A stretch of 64,000 nucleotides of DNA. Source: Onchidella celtica (taxonomy: Eukaryota > Mollusca > Gastropoda > Systellommatophora > Onchidiidae). Positions 38,501 to 52,100 of this stretch are shown here, piece after piece. Where the stretch lies: positions 7,492,957 to 7,556,956 of the forward strand of contig OZ007569.1 in the NCBI GenBank assembly GCA_963931925.1, given 5' to 3'. The stretch's first letter is position 1; each line of letters starts with the position of its first letter. The translations under genes were made by a program, and so were the position numbers. Under the pieces are notes generated by a model. That model saw only the letters and a program-made list of their open reading frames with translations, made no database searches and was not told the DNA's origin.

Positions 38501-41500
38501 TGCAAGTTGAATAGTTTTTGAAAAAATAAGACCAGTCTTGTCAATTTTTGACATCACAGTATACTATACAATAAGACGGGACAATCCCTGTTTCTCGCCT
38601 TTTTAGAAAAAAAATGTGTGTAGCGTCTCTCTCCCCCTTCCGCCTGTTATTCGAGAAGGCAAAACCCGAGCTCGGCCCGTCTTGTCTATACCTTCCTGGC
38701 CCCGCCCCAACCCCCTTTCTTGATCGCTCGCAGTCGGCAAGCCTTTCTCACCCCTCCTCGTTCGTAGTTTTTTCCCTTTGATGTCTGGCGGTGTGCTGAC
38801 CTAGGTCTGACATACTGACAATAGGAGTACATTTCACAATGTTCCACAGGGAGTTATTTACGCAAAAGTGGCCTTGAGATGATGTCACCCGATGACGTGC
38901 TGTTGTTTGATTGGATGTTTTGTGGGTCTATCGAATTTACTAGATCAGTCTCGAGTCGGCTTGGTGGTCGGGTCGGTTCGGGAATTTTCTGTAAGAATTA
39001 GTATATATATATCAATGTGAGTAAACAGTGTGTGCAGTATCCAGTTGTTCCTCGTGTGCGTAGATTCATATGTTCCTCTTGTGCCTTCCTACTAGGTGTA
39101 AGTAGCGTTGTGGATATCATTTATTTTCATCTACTAATAAACTTAGTATTCACTGTCCGACGGATCCCGCGTTTTATTAATTACAGTTGTAACGGTTTCG
39201 TTTTAAATGGAAGTAGTTTATACAATCTGACTATACCCATCCATAACGTGCTGCAAATCACTTCAACTATTACAACGTGCATACCTAACTCTAGGCCCAC
39301 CCATTTTCGACTGCTGAGCAGGCGCTCTGCACACTGTAAATGTACTTGCATAGAAAATAAGACTAAATATTGATTGGTTTACCTTGCTTCCAGATTCAAT
39401 TGCAAAGTCCAGGTATGAAAATAATATGGAATATCTAATTTACAATGGGTGTCTCGTCTCCAATAATACAAAGCACCCAAAAAGGGCGACTAAGAAAGAG
39501 AGAGACGGATCGATTTTTCTTGTCTGCCTCTGCTCTATCTTATTCTAAAAATTATACTTACTAGACCTATCTTAAGTATGATGGTAAGTTAAACAATTTT
39601 GTCACATTGCTACAACATTTAAAAGACAAAAAAATGCCCTGAGGTTTCCTATGGAATATTAACTTTTAATTACAAAATAAGGGACTTGTATTGAGGTATA
39701 GGGTACTGGCTGAACAGTGAACAAAACTTGATATTTTCTCTCTTTTTAACTTCGTAAAATAAGCCACCGTAGACAAATCTCACGCATTCGTGAAACCCAT
39801 GAATGCTGAACGCCCCAGCTGTTGGGTCTCATTGTATCTACATGTAGAATCTTTGCTCACATTCCACTGCAAATTATAAATGATATAGGGTACAATATAG
39901 CCATTATCCAGCATATGCAGTGCAGAACCCAACTGCAACCTCAGCCCCCTGGTAAACTCCTGATGTGTTACCTTGCCATTTGGCAGGTTCCAATTGGGCA
40001 AAAAGTTATTGTTTTTTTTCATGTAAAAAAATAGTGGGTCATTTGTTGATGATTTATGGAGGGCACTCCTGATGAAAATTTTGGGTTAGGAAGTACATTA
40101 GGTACTAGTAAGTTTCATTAGGTATGAACTATCATTCATGGATCTATACTGCACATCACTTGCTTGTGCTTTGTGGCTGTTTACTTGATTTCTACCGTCA
40201 ACAAAATATCTCCTACAAAAGTCCACAAAATCCCACCTCTCTGTCCTGTAATGCCCCATATATCTACACGTATGTAACTGCCCTGTTTTAATCTCACTTC
40301 GTCTATTCTGCATTATCAAAGCCTAGAAATGGAGCACATTACGAAATCAAAAGCTAAATTTATCATCAATCAACATGGATTTTTAATTGTTTCATTTCCC
40401 CAATGGTCTTAACACATACTAATGGATTGTAAATATGTCGCAAATATCATGATGGGCAGAAATTGCATACCTCCATATGTCGCATTCCTCCATTTAATTT
40501 ATAGCTCTGGCGCCCATGTACCATCCGCAGGTTATTAAACACAGCCGCTTCACCAGGTTGAAGCCTGTGTCTCAGCTACAAATTGAGTAATGAAAATATT
40601 TAAGAATACACTCCATCTCATTTATGTAAGTGTACATTAGAAAGTTCAAAATAGTTTCCAAGCTGAAGACCTGCTACAATGAAGTGGGTTTGGCTAAAAA
40701 AAAAAAAAAAAGGCGGGGGGGGGGGGGGGTGGGGGGCTTGTTCGTTTAGAAACCTTATCAAAACTTTCTGCTTTATATTCATATTCATAACTGTTATGGT
40801 TCACCGAAACTGATCTTATGATTACTGTAGTTATTTCGTGATCAGGTCTCTCATAAAGTCAACTTGGCTTTGGCAAGTTTAGTTTTCAAGTACATCCACC
40901 CACATCATCTTTTATCTATTTTTGTCACCGACATGTCATAATGATTGCTTTGAAAAAAAACAAAACAAAAAAAAGAGTTTTTTTGTTTGTTCCTTCACTA
41001 AATCTCTTTTTTTTCGTTTCCGAGCACGCAATGGTGACGTCAGCCCTGGCTCCGTCTGATGCTTACAAAGAGAATTTTTCTTTACAACTTGAGATGTTTA
41101 TATTATAGTTGCCATGCAATAGAGATTTCAAGGTACAGAAACCACATGACAGAAACTATAGAATTCATTTGAAATACATAAAAACAATCAGTTCAGCTGA
41201 CATAAATAGAATTCTTCATCAGTGGAAAAGAACATATAAGAATATTTCCGATGCAACCCAACTTCAACATGTTAAATTCCAAATTCAGTAAGTTGGGTGT
41301 GGATGTATGTTTACTGTTAAAATAATAACAAATTCACTGCGGAGACTGAATACATGTACATATACATGTACTACACAACACAGAAATAGTTACCTTGTGA
41401 GGAGACTCTTCTACAGACTTTGCAAACATCTCATAAGCTCTGTAGTAACGTTCGACGTCAGCCTAGAAATCAAAGGGAAAAAACAGTTCCTACTTCTAAA

Positions 41501-43053
41501 TCAATGTAATGGTCAGGAATACTAGGAAGGAGGGAAAATCTGACAGGGTGGCATCTCACACTGCAGGATTCACTCCGTACAAGTTCATCTACCAATACAT
41601 CTCTGTATAGTACCAGACAATCAAATTAGGATTTCGGTGTAGGTGTTGAACCAAACAGCTTCTATAACATTATAAACATATTTTTGAAACTTGTTTCTTA
41701 TTTGCTTGCACTTGTTCCCTTGTTGATGCTTTCACTTTGTTGTGTACTATGAAAGCACGTGCTATTGTGAAGAATGTTTTTGGAGATGGAATACCACTCA
41801 CACCTGTGCATCCAGCACAAAGAGTCTAACTAACACTTCTGTAGACCTGACGTAATCGCCAATCCACAAATTTCAAACGCATTATCTGTTATGCAGGACT
41901 TTTTTTTTGTTTATCTGTTAGTGTTACATGGTACTACTTTTTTCTGCCAACTCTTTGCTACAGTCTGCATGACTGAACTCTGAACCACGGAACAACCAGG
42001 AATGCACAGAGATGGTAGCCAATCTTACCCCTTCCACAGAGAGTGCTTACCCCTTCCACAGAGAGTGGACCTTCAAATGCAGGTGCCCAATACACGGCAA
42101 CTATCTGAAAATGTGGCAAATTGTAGAATCAGAAATTTAAAAAAAAATTCATTTTTTCATTAATTTTCATTCATATCACAAGCAATTACTTCTATATATT
42201 ATATCCTTTTCTCTTTACTGTATCTCCTGCATCTGGACTAGACATGAATGGCATTTTACCCATCTCTCCTGGACAAGTATATGTTAGAAGTTAAACTGAT
42301 GCACAGTATCTGAAGAAACAAAGAGTAGTCCTCTGCAAGGTAATAGGCAGGTGTTCTAAAGTTTCTACGTTTCAGTTTCATGCGTGCTCAGACACCGGGG
42401 TCAAAAACAACAAACCAGTCGCTGATATACCAAAAGCTTGGATTGTGTAATACCACAAATGAAATTTCTTTAGCCAAGCAAGTTCTGCAAAAGGTGCAAG
42501 TTTGATCAGGTTCAAAGGAGCTCAATGGCTGGGACAGGGTTCACTGCACTGCCACTAAAAGGATTATTAGTTTAATTTCTCTCGCCACCCAAATTACAAC
42601 TGTAGGGTAAGAATAGATGAACGTTTATACTGTTTATATCAATATGTTATTATCAAAGATCTTAAAATAGTATTCACCTAGATTCCCTAGTCGCGCTGCG
42701 AGAACCAGCTCGCGGCGTCCCGGGCATGGAGAGCGAAAACAATGGCGGCTTGAGGTCAAGCTGTCTAAGCGGCGGCCTAGCAACGCTACTGTTTACCATA
42801 GGAAACACAAACCGTTTGCCTCGAATTTGATAGTAGGCCTACGATGTAGTACATAGTAAGCCTAGCGTGTTGTTTTACGTTGTCGAGAAAAGTAGATCTT
42901 GAGTGCTACAACAATCAGGAAAATGTCAGAGATTCTAGAATAAGAGAACATTGTAGGCCTACAATTGTTTTTAATACATGTATAAGGAGGTCTAGAAGAA
43001 GAAACTCAGAAGCTTGGACCGACAGACTCGCAAATTCTTACTTCAACGTGTGT

Positions 43054-43123
<70 letters not shown>

Positions 43124-46100
43124 CAGAGAGGGAGAGAGGGGTATTATAAGACGTACCACCATAACAGCTACAAAATCAGAAAAAATGAAAGTAATCGACA
43201 ACCTCACCCCCCCCCCCTCTAATGAAATAAACAGACGGATATATCAAGATCCAGCAGAAGCTCAAGTGCATGGGCAGACACTCACTAGTATCATGTGAGA
43301 GTGTGAGGGGGGGGGGGATAAGGCGCAAGCATGATAATGGCTACATAAAATCATAATTTGCTACGTCAACAGCAGCCTCCAACCACCTGTGACAGACACC
43401 CCCCCCCCCCCCCCCAAAAAGACAGAGAGAGAGAGACAGAGAGAGAGAAGATAGGGGAGACAGACATGTAGAGGAGAGGAAGAGAGATGAAAAAAGCAAC
43501 CACAGGGACAAGATACAGAGAGAGAGAGAGACATAACACTTATCTCGGTTACTCACCGGTTCTTTGTATCAGCAGCTGACGGATGTACTTGTAGTGGTCA
43601 TCACTACTGATGCTTGAATTGAACAGCCTTTGTATGTTTCTGCCTGTGAGATCCCTGATCCCTGAAGACATACCTCTCGTTGATAATATGCTCATGATGG
43701 TGCACCAGCATTTTGCAAAACAGCTTAACAGCTCCTTGTATGACCTGACTGACATGACTGTCTTCACTGGCAATATCGTGGCAATCTATGCTGTGATCCC
43801 ACAAATCTGAAAACACTTTGGTACCAACAGACTGCAGAACTTGTTTGCAAACCAGGGAAGGAAGATCTTTGTTGACACTTTTAATGGGTCCGTCCTTTCC
43901 AGTTAGTACAGATCTCAACACTTTGTCCGCAGCAGAAATGACCGTGTACATGTCTGCGGAATACAAAAGGCCATCCCTGTCCCTTCGACGTGTTAATGCT
44001 TCTGCCTCATGGGTGGTGTTGTCTTGACGTTGCAATAGGGCCTGACTACACCGATTGCACCGTGAAAGACAAGCAATCATTCTGCAGACAAATCCACTGA
44101 TATAGTGCAACACATGATCATGGTAAACACTTGGTGACTGCAAAATTTTTACAAGCTGTTGCTGCTCTTTTGGAATGTGCACCGTGTCGATGGTTTCTGG
44201 TTGAGGTTCGTCTCCTGATGAATCTTCGGTTTCTCCCCAGGTTGGGTTCAGTACCCTGTTGGTGGCGCTGGTTGTGGTCCCAATGTCACTGACACAATTG
44301 GCTAGTTTGGAAGGCATGATTTTATCCTTCAACAGAAGATTCCTGAGGGTCCATTTGAACTGCAGTGCAGTTGGATTGCTATTCCAGCCATTTTTCCTCC
44401 TGACTCTACTGAAGAATGTCTCCAAATGATCCTGTGAAAGGCGGTATGTGCAAAAGTAGTTGTAACCATCTTCAAACAATTTCTCACTCAGTCCCATGAT
44501 AGAACGCAAAGTGCATATGAATCCCCTATAAATCCGGTTTTGCGTCTGCCATCCACCAAGCGTTTGCCTCCTTTGTCATTAAGATTTTCGATGTACCAGA
44601 TTGCTTGTCGTATGACATCGAACTTCAGATGTTTGTTCCTAACGGTCATAGCGCTTTTGTATCCCTTTGCAAGAGGGTTAGAAGAATTACAGATATCAAA
44701 CACTGTCAATAATTCTTATAAAACATGTTGTGTCCTCGCTGTCAGCGAACTGGTCCAAACCGAGATCATAATTTGCAAAATCAATTGCATCTGCCACAGA
44801 TGAGCTGAGAACTTGAGCCGCCAACTTAACATTCATTTTGTTATTGTCACAGTGAATATGTTTTCCTTTCAGCTTGTTGGCAAGCACAAGATTGTCCCTC
44901 AGTTGCAGTTCATGCAGCTTCTTAATAAAATCCCACTTGATTTCTGACTCTCCACATTTTAACACACCCCAGTCCTTAAAACAGTTCCTTACGTTCTTGA
45001 GAAGATGACATGCATCAAAAACAAAATACACATGTTCCCCACCTTCACAGTCAAAATAATAGTTCATGGTGTTTGGATGAAGGTCGCATCCTAGTGCTGT
45101 TGCCGTCGACTGGTTGGTGAAGTTTCCGTCACACACAACTGCTCTCACGCAATGGCCTGTTTGGGATAACAGCGCAATCGCATCACGCACCAGCTGCGCC
45201 TGACTGTCCGCACTGATCTTGTCAATAAAAAAATAGCCCACGACTTGTTTGAAGTGTTGCTTCAATCCTACTACCATGAATGCAAGGCATTCAGTTGCCA
45301 ATGTGTCCTCACATCCAACTTGAAAATGTCCGAAGTTTACTGATCCCATGCATGTTTTGGTTCCTCTGTCATAACAGTGCCCCTTTTTAATGGCCATAGC
45401 ATCAAACATAAGAACAACATCTTTCCTGTCATCTGTTAGGTCCTTTTTCAGGGTAGCCAGTACCTCCGACAGAAATCCCGGTGAACAGTCCCGAGTTGAT
45501 GCCCACAGTCTGATTGTGTTGGGATGTGGCAAAGTCAAGTGACTTCTCAGAAAGCTGTACGCCTGTGGACTGTAATAATGCATTGTAACAGCAAACTCTT
45601 TCACTTTTTTAGAATATCGAAGTCCGCGGGGGTCGCAAGAAAGTGCTGCAATCTCATTTTCAATGAGGGTCAATGTGTCTTTGTCAAAATTCAAGTTGAG
45701 GAGGTTATGTTGCTCTTTGCTAAGCATTTGCATTTCTGTTAGCTTCTCCAGTAAGTTTGTCAGTTTACCATCTCTGCGTTGCAACTTTCGTTTCAGGAGC
45801 TTCACTTCATTTTGTTTCTCTGTAAGCTTTGTCTTCATTTTTGATAGTGCCTCTCTTGTTTTGTCTAATGTTTCTTCAATGGGAGGTTGTGCATATGAGT
45901 GGAATGTTTTGACGTAGGATGCTGATGGCTGTTGCTCATTCGTTTTATTCACGAGAGGCTGTCGCTTGGTGGGAGGTTGTCTGCTTGGCTTAACAACTGG
46001 CCGTTTGTGCAGTGGATATGTTGGGAATTGTGTTGGAACAGCCGTGTCTTTCAGCGTTTTCTTAAGCGTGTTCTCAATATAGTCGTCAGGGCAAAAATGA

Positions 46101-49100
46101 TCACTACATATGCGTGAATATTTGGTTGGCTTCCACAGAGAGCCATCTTCATTTTCTCTGGAAACATTCTTAATCCATTGATTTAATCTATCTGGTTGCG
46201 TCAAAGGGAAACTGGGGAAGAAAAATAAAAGCACTACTAAATGAACTGCCAAAACAAACTTTAGTACAGTTTTAGAATTGCGATCTAACTTCATCTATTA
46301 AAATGTATCCAGATCTACGATAAATGAAGCTGCTCTTGGCATTAGGCTATTCGACAAACATGCTAACATCACTGGCAAGGCTTGAAACAGAATAAATTTC
46401 CGGGTTCAGTCCCAGAATTACCCACTCCAGATTAGACTTAATCATCTTTTTCTTTGTCTTATAAAAGTAAATCTAGATCATGAGCCGAAGTCGTTAACAG
46501 ACAAGTAACTTTATATAGTCATGCCTTGATAATCCGAATCCCTCGATAAACCAAATGGATTCAATTTTGGACTCGATATTCCAAAAATTTGGTCTTCCTG
46601 ATCTGAACGGTCTAAATGGGAGCGAACAGTAGTTTTTCAACCGATAATCCGAATGATGCACCAAACTACCCATTAAATTCACTCACTCACACACGCTCCT
46701 AGTCCTACCCACGAACTTACTCTCTTGTTCGCTCACTCACTTACTCTCGTTCGCTCACTCACTCTCGTTCGCTCACTCACTTACTCACACACTCGTCACT
46801 CGACTCAGTCACTGTTGTCATGATTCGGATGTTGTTAAAACTCACGCAGAGAGTGAGTTGTTGTTGTTTTACCAGGGCCATGAGAAATTGGCTGGTGGCC
46901 TTGAACGGCCCTCGCGAATTATAGTTGGTGAGTAAATAAATGTAAAGTTAAACTATTGGATTCACGCTTGTCGGTTTTAATGTTCGTGATTAATAAGTAA
47001 TGGAGTAGGGGTGAAACAAGGTGGGGATAGTTGACATTGTTAAGTATGACTAGACAAGTTTTTGCACGTTAACTGGCTGGTAGAATAGTGCAGACGTATT
47101 ACTACAATTAAAATGGTGGGAGGTTTCGGCCAATGAGATAGCTGAACTAATTGGGCCAGCGGACTAGCACTGCTGGGTAGTTAGATAGTAATAAAACATC
47201 GTGTAACGTTCAGATTTATTGAATACAGACGAGCAGAAGCATCGTGTCGTGAAGTATCTCCGGTTGGCCAGTACCTGAACTGTGATTTGAAGACTAGAAG
47301 TCCTTGCTAACGGACTGACTGAGCTCTAGAAAGAAAGGTCTGAGTGGGCTGACCTTTGAAAGCCCACGCTGCGCTATTTTGATGTTCGCGCCTACCAGTA
47401 GGCGTGACCAATGGTAATATATCTTATTTGTTCAAGCATAATAGAAGATCAGAGATAGAGAGAGAACCACAGCCTCATAGGAAGTCTAAGGAAACCCCAG
47501 CTGGCACTCGACGACGAGTGGCCTGTGTTATAGAATTATTTCCATAGTATGATTGAAGTAATATGGCACATTGTTGATTCTTCTTCTTCTTCTTTCGTTC
47601 ACCAATCTAAATCTGCAGATTTGTTCTTTTAATAAAATCTACGGTTTTCTGCAGTTCTGGCAGAGCACCATAGAGTTTGATATTCAGGTCGGTGGGTTGG
47701 GGCCAATATGTTTCTCGCAGTGCTGAGAGGAGTGTGCAGTTCTGCAATATATGCTCCGTGTTTTGAGGAGACTGGCTGCACTCGCATATATGGCAGATGT
47801 TCCTATTTTGAACTTGGTGAACATGTGGTGGTGGAGCCTATTGTGACCAGTTCTTAGTCTGAACAATAGTACTTGATCCTCTCTGTTCAGGAGATGATAT
47901 TTATCCTGTTGGTTTATTTGCTGCCGTCTGTTGTTTTTGATGAGGTTTTTCTTCTCATAGTAGTTTAGGAGGCACTGTGGCTGCTCCAGGCCGGAGCCCT
48001 CCTTGGCCAGTTGGTCTGCCTTCTCATTGCCTGGGACTCCACAATGTGATGGTATCCACTGTAGGACTATCCTGCTTCTATTTCCAAGCTGTGTAAAACA
48101 TTTCTTCAGGTCGTTAAGCTTGCCAGCTTGAAGGGCCTCAAGGACTGATCTTGCATCTGTGAGGAAGACGATGTTGCTGTCCTCTACTTGAAGCTCTGTG
48201 GCAGCTGTCATGAGAGCTTTGGCTTCTGATCCATAATTATTGCAGAAGGTTCCGGTTGGCATGCTAATTGCCGTTCTTGTCGAGTCTGGATACTCTATAT
48301 ACACTCCGGCACCTCCGTTTGTTACAGCATTCTCAGCAGAGCCATCTGTGTAGACTCGAACCCATGATTCGCTTGGATACTTGTCATCAAGTAGGCCGAG
48401 TACAGCAGTTCTTCTTTCTACTTCACTTTGTTCTCCCTTGTTGAAGACACCATCAACGTCTGTGTGTATCTGGACTTGGGTCTCTGTCTCCTCCGTCCAA
48501 GGGGTCTGTTCAGGTACAGATGTCAGGGGGTGGGCAATCTGGGGAAGGTGTGATAGCTGTCTTCTTATTCGCTTTGCCTTGTGAATAAAGCTCGTACGTT
48601 TCAGCCTTCCCCTTGCCAGGTCTCCTAGCTTCTCTTTCATTGGGTGATTCTCTATGCTGTTGAATTTCTCTGCCTGGATTGCCACCCTGGTTTCTCTTCG
48701 TTCTGCAAGTGTTGCTATCTGGGTGATCTTCTCCATCTCCACAATGGGTGTTGACTTCATTGCTCCTGTGATGATGCGCAAAGCCTGGTTCTGAACTTTG
48801 TCTAACATCTGAAGGGCTGAGTTGGACGCTGAACTCCAGGCTGTTGAACCATATTCGAGGTGAGGGCGAATCCCTTGCTGATACACATTCTTGAGAATTC
48901 TTTCTGTCGCTCCCCATGATGTGCCGCTCAGTTTCCTCAATATGGCTAGCTTTCTTCTAGCTTTTGTCTCTGCCCTCTCGATGTGATTCCTCCATGAGAG
49001 CCTGGTGTCGAATGTGACTCCTAGATAGGTTGGTGCTTTGTCTTCCTTGAGTGATGTCCCATTGAGCTTGATGGCTCCAGCAGTCTGTTTTGGAGACAGG

Positions 49101-52100
49101 GTGAAAAGAGTAGTGGACGACTTCTCTTCGTTGACTGTGTCACAAATCCCAGACTGGGAGATGTAATAGTTTAGGACAGGACGACAATCACGAACAAACA
49201 AGTTTAACACTTAACAAAACAACCCATCAGACTCACACATTTATTAAACATAATTATACATATAATAGCGCAATTACATACATTATATTATTGAAATGAA
49301 CTGCCGTACAACGGCCTTATTCTCACACACACTCTCCCTCGGATCCACAATCCGGTAGTTACTCCTAAAGGCACTTCGGCCTCAGCCTCGCCCTTCAGGG
49401 TCTTAATAGCACACTAGTAATTCACTGGCACCGCAGTCTCTCAATATCACATTCCTATTGTCATACCCTTAGCACTCCCCTAGCACCTCAGCAGGGCAAT
49501 AACACATTATTATTTCCATAGCCATCAACATGGCAACAACATAGTATCAGTTCACTCTCATATCTACGTCCCTGTCCGTGGCCTGACTGCCACGACTTTA
49601 GGTGCCTCTACTGTCCTGCACCGACAGTCTCACTTCTGGCCTATGTATGGCCTCCGGCCCTATGCTGGCCTATCACTTGTGCTCATCGAGGTGGCTCTTC
49701 GGCCCGTCCCCGACACCTACAGAATAATATTACATTGGTATAATACCCTACCATTTCTATTCACTCCACCTCTCCTTACAACCCATGAAACGTACACACA
49801 CTAATTCACCTTTCACTCACCACACATCTTACGGTAACACACTTCCATCGGAGTACACACTACTCACTCGCGCTACAAATCCATGAACTCACTTTCATCT
49901 ATCGCTCGTGGCGCACATTGCTATATCCAATATCAAGGACTTCCACATTCCTCACATATACTTATTTACATCATGGTAATAGACGAATATAATATAATAC
50001 ATCAATCATAATAATCAATCAACGTTCTACATACCAGTCATTACTGGAACAACACTCATCCGTCTCCCGACTGCTTTCACTTATGTCCGCCCGCTGGGCT
50101 CTTATTCACAGGTCCGATCCGTAGGACCTTCTAACTTGCAGTGATAGTTATACAGCGCTTTCGCCTCATTCAGACCCCCCCCCACTACTCACAACAGCAC
50201 GCTTAACTTGCTGTCTACTGTGAGTCCTTCTTACTCTACACCCGCTCTGTAGCAATCCCCTTAATTGCACTCACTCCACTCGTGACAGACTGTGACACAC
50301 CACTTTTTCGTCCATGCTAAGAGGATGTCAGTGGCTCTTTGTAGTCTTCTTGTGGCAACTGTGGCATGTTCTTCCGTACACCACATAACTAGGTCATCTG
50401 CATATAGAGCTGTACGTATTCCGCAGGGTAGTTCTTGAACTAGATCATTTATGAAGATCAGGAATAAGGTGGGTGATATTACTCCTCCCTGTGGCACACC
50501 GTGTCTCAGCAGTACCTTCTTGCTGTGACATCCATCCAGCTGGACTCTTGCTCTTCTGTTGTGTAGAAGGCTCTTGGTCCACTTGTACATGCTACCAGTC
50601 ACTTTGTTGTCTCGCAGCTTCCTGAGTAGTCCGTCTTTCCAGACTTTGTCAAAGGCCTTTTGAAGGTCGATCCACACTGCTAATACTTGTTTCTTGTCCT
50701 GGAAGGCATCTTCAATGTCCTGTGACAGATAGGTTGCTTGATCCTCTGTGGAATAACACTGACGGAACCCTGCTTGCTGATCAGCCAGTAGGTGGTTGCT
50801 TTCCAGGTACCACTTCATTCTGTGGTTGACGATCCGTTCCATGGTCTTGCAGAGGCAGCTTGTCAAGCTTATTGGTCGATAGTTTCTTGCTGTTCCTTTG
50901 CCCTTTCCATTTTTGGGTATTGGGACCATGATTGCTTCTCGCCAGATCTGTGGTACTTCTCCAGTTTTCCAGCTGACGTTGAAGATCTCTAGTAATTTAT
51001 TCAGAGCTCCGGATCCGAGTTTCTTGATCATCTCATTTGGTATTCCATCTGCACCTGGTGACTTCCGCAGTTTTAGTTTGCTAATGGCAAGGTCTAGTTC
51101 TTGCCGTGTGATCCTTGTGTTCATGACTTCTGGCTGGTCTCCTTCGTTTCTCTCCGGGGCCTTGTCATTTCTTGCCTCCTTTAACTTGCTTGTACTTACC
51201 TCTATGTTACAGTCCTTAGCAAACACATCTGCAAAAACATTCGCTGCTGTTTTCTTGGTTAGGGTCTTGCCATTCTCTTGCAAAGTGACTCTGATGTTAC
51301 TATCTGTTCCTTCATCATTTAGAGCTTTAACCAGGTTCCATAGTTTCCTGCCGTCTTTTTCAAAGTTGAGGGAGGCTGTTTTCTCTTTCCAGCTCTTGCG
51401 TCGTGCCTGGAGCTTTCCTCTTTGAAATCTTGCCTTGGCTTGCTGGAGGGCATTGTGTTGCTGTTGTCCTGGGTTGTTTTCAGCCTGTATTCGTGCCTTT
51501 TCTACTTCTTGGTGGAGTTCGTCAAGATCCTTGTTCCAGTATGGTTTGTAGTTCTTTCGTGCTCCACGAGGTATTGTTTCCTTGGCAGCTTGAAGAATAG
51601 ATGAGTTGAACTCTTGCACAATGGTGTTGATGTTTTTCCCTGTTGAAATTATACTTGTGGCAAGCACGCTTGTTCTGTGTCTGAACATCATCCAATTGGC
51701 CTTCTTGTAGTTCCATCTGGCAAGGGTGCTGCTGCTCTTTATTAGCTCGTTTTCCACCATGATGAAAACAGGGCGATGGTCACTTCCTCCAAGTTGTTTC
51801 CCCACAGTCCTTTTGATCTTCCAGTCCAGGTCTGGTGTATAGAAGGCTATATCCGGTGTTGAGGTGGTATGCCAGCATCTTGAGTAAAATGTAGGTGGGT
51901 CTGTGGGCTGATTTATGAGAAGCAGTCCTAACTCATCCTGCCATGTTTCAACCTCCTCACCTCTCTTGTCCATGTGTTCATAGCCCCAGCTTTGGGAGTG
52001 GCTGTTGAAGTCTCCACATGCTATTAGCCTACCTCTAAAGGGAATTGTATCCAGGGACATGGATCGGTCGTTTGGGCAGTAATAATTGAGGATGTGGAAT

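Noticed and set aside
45524..46117. + strand open frames over the THAP9-like exon
   Set aside because: Antisense shadows of the transposase frame.
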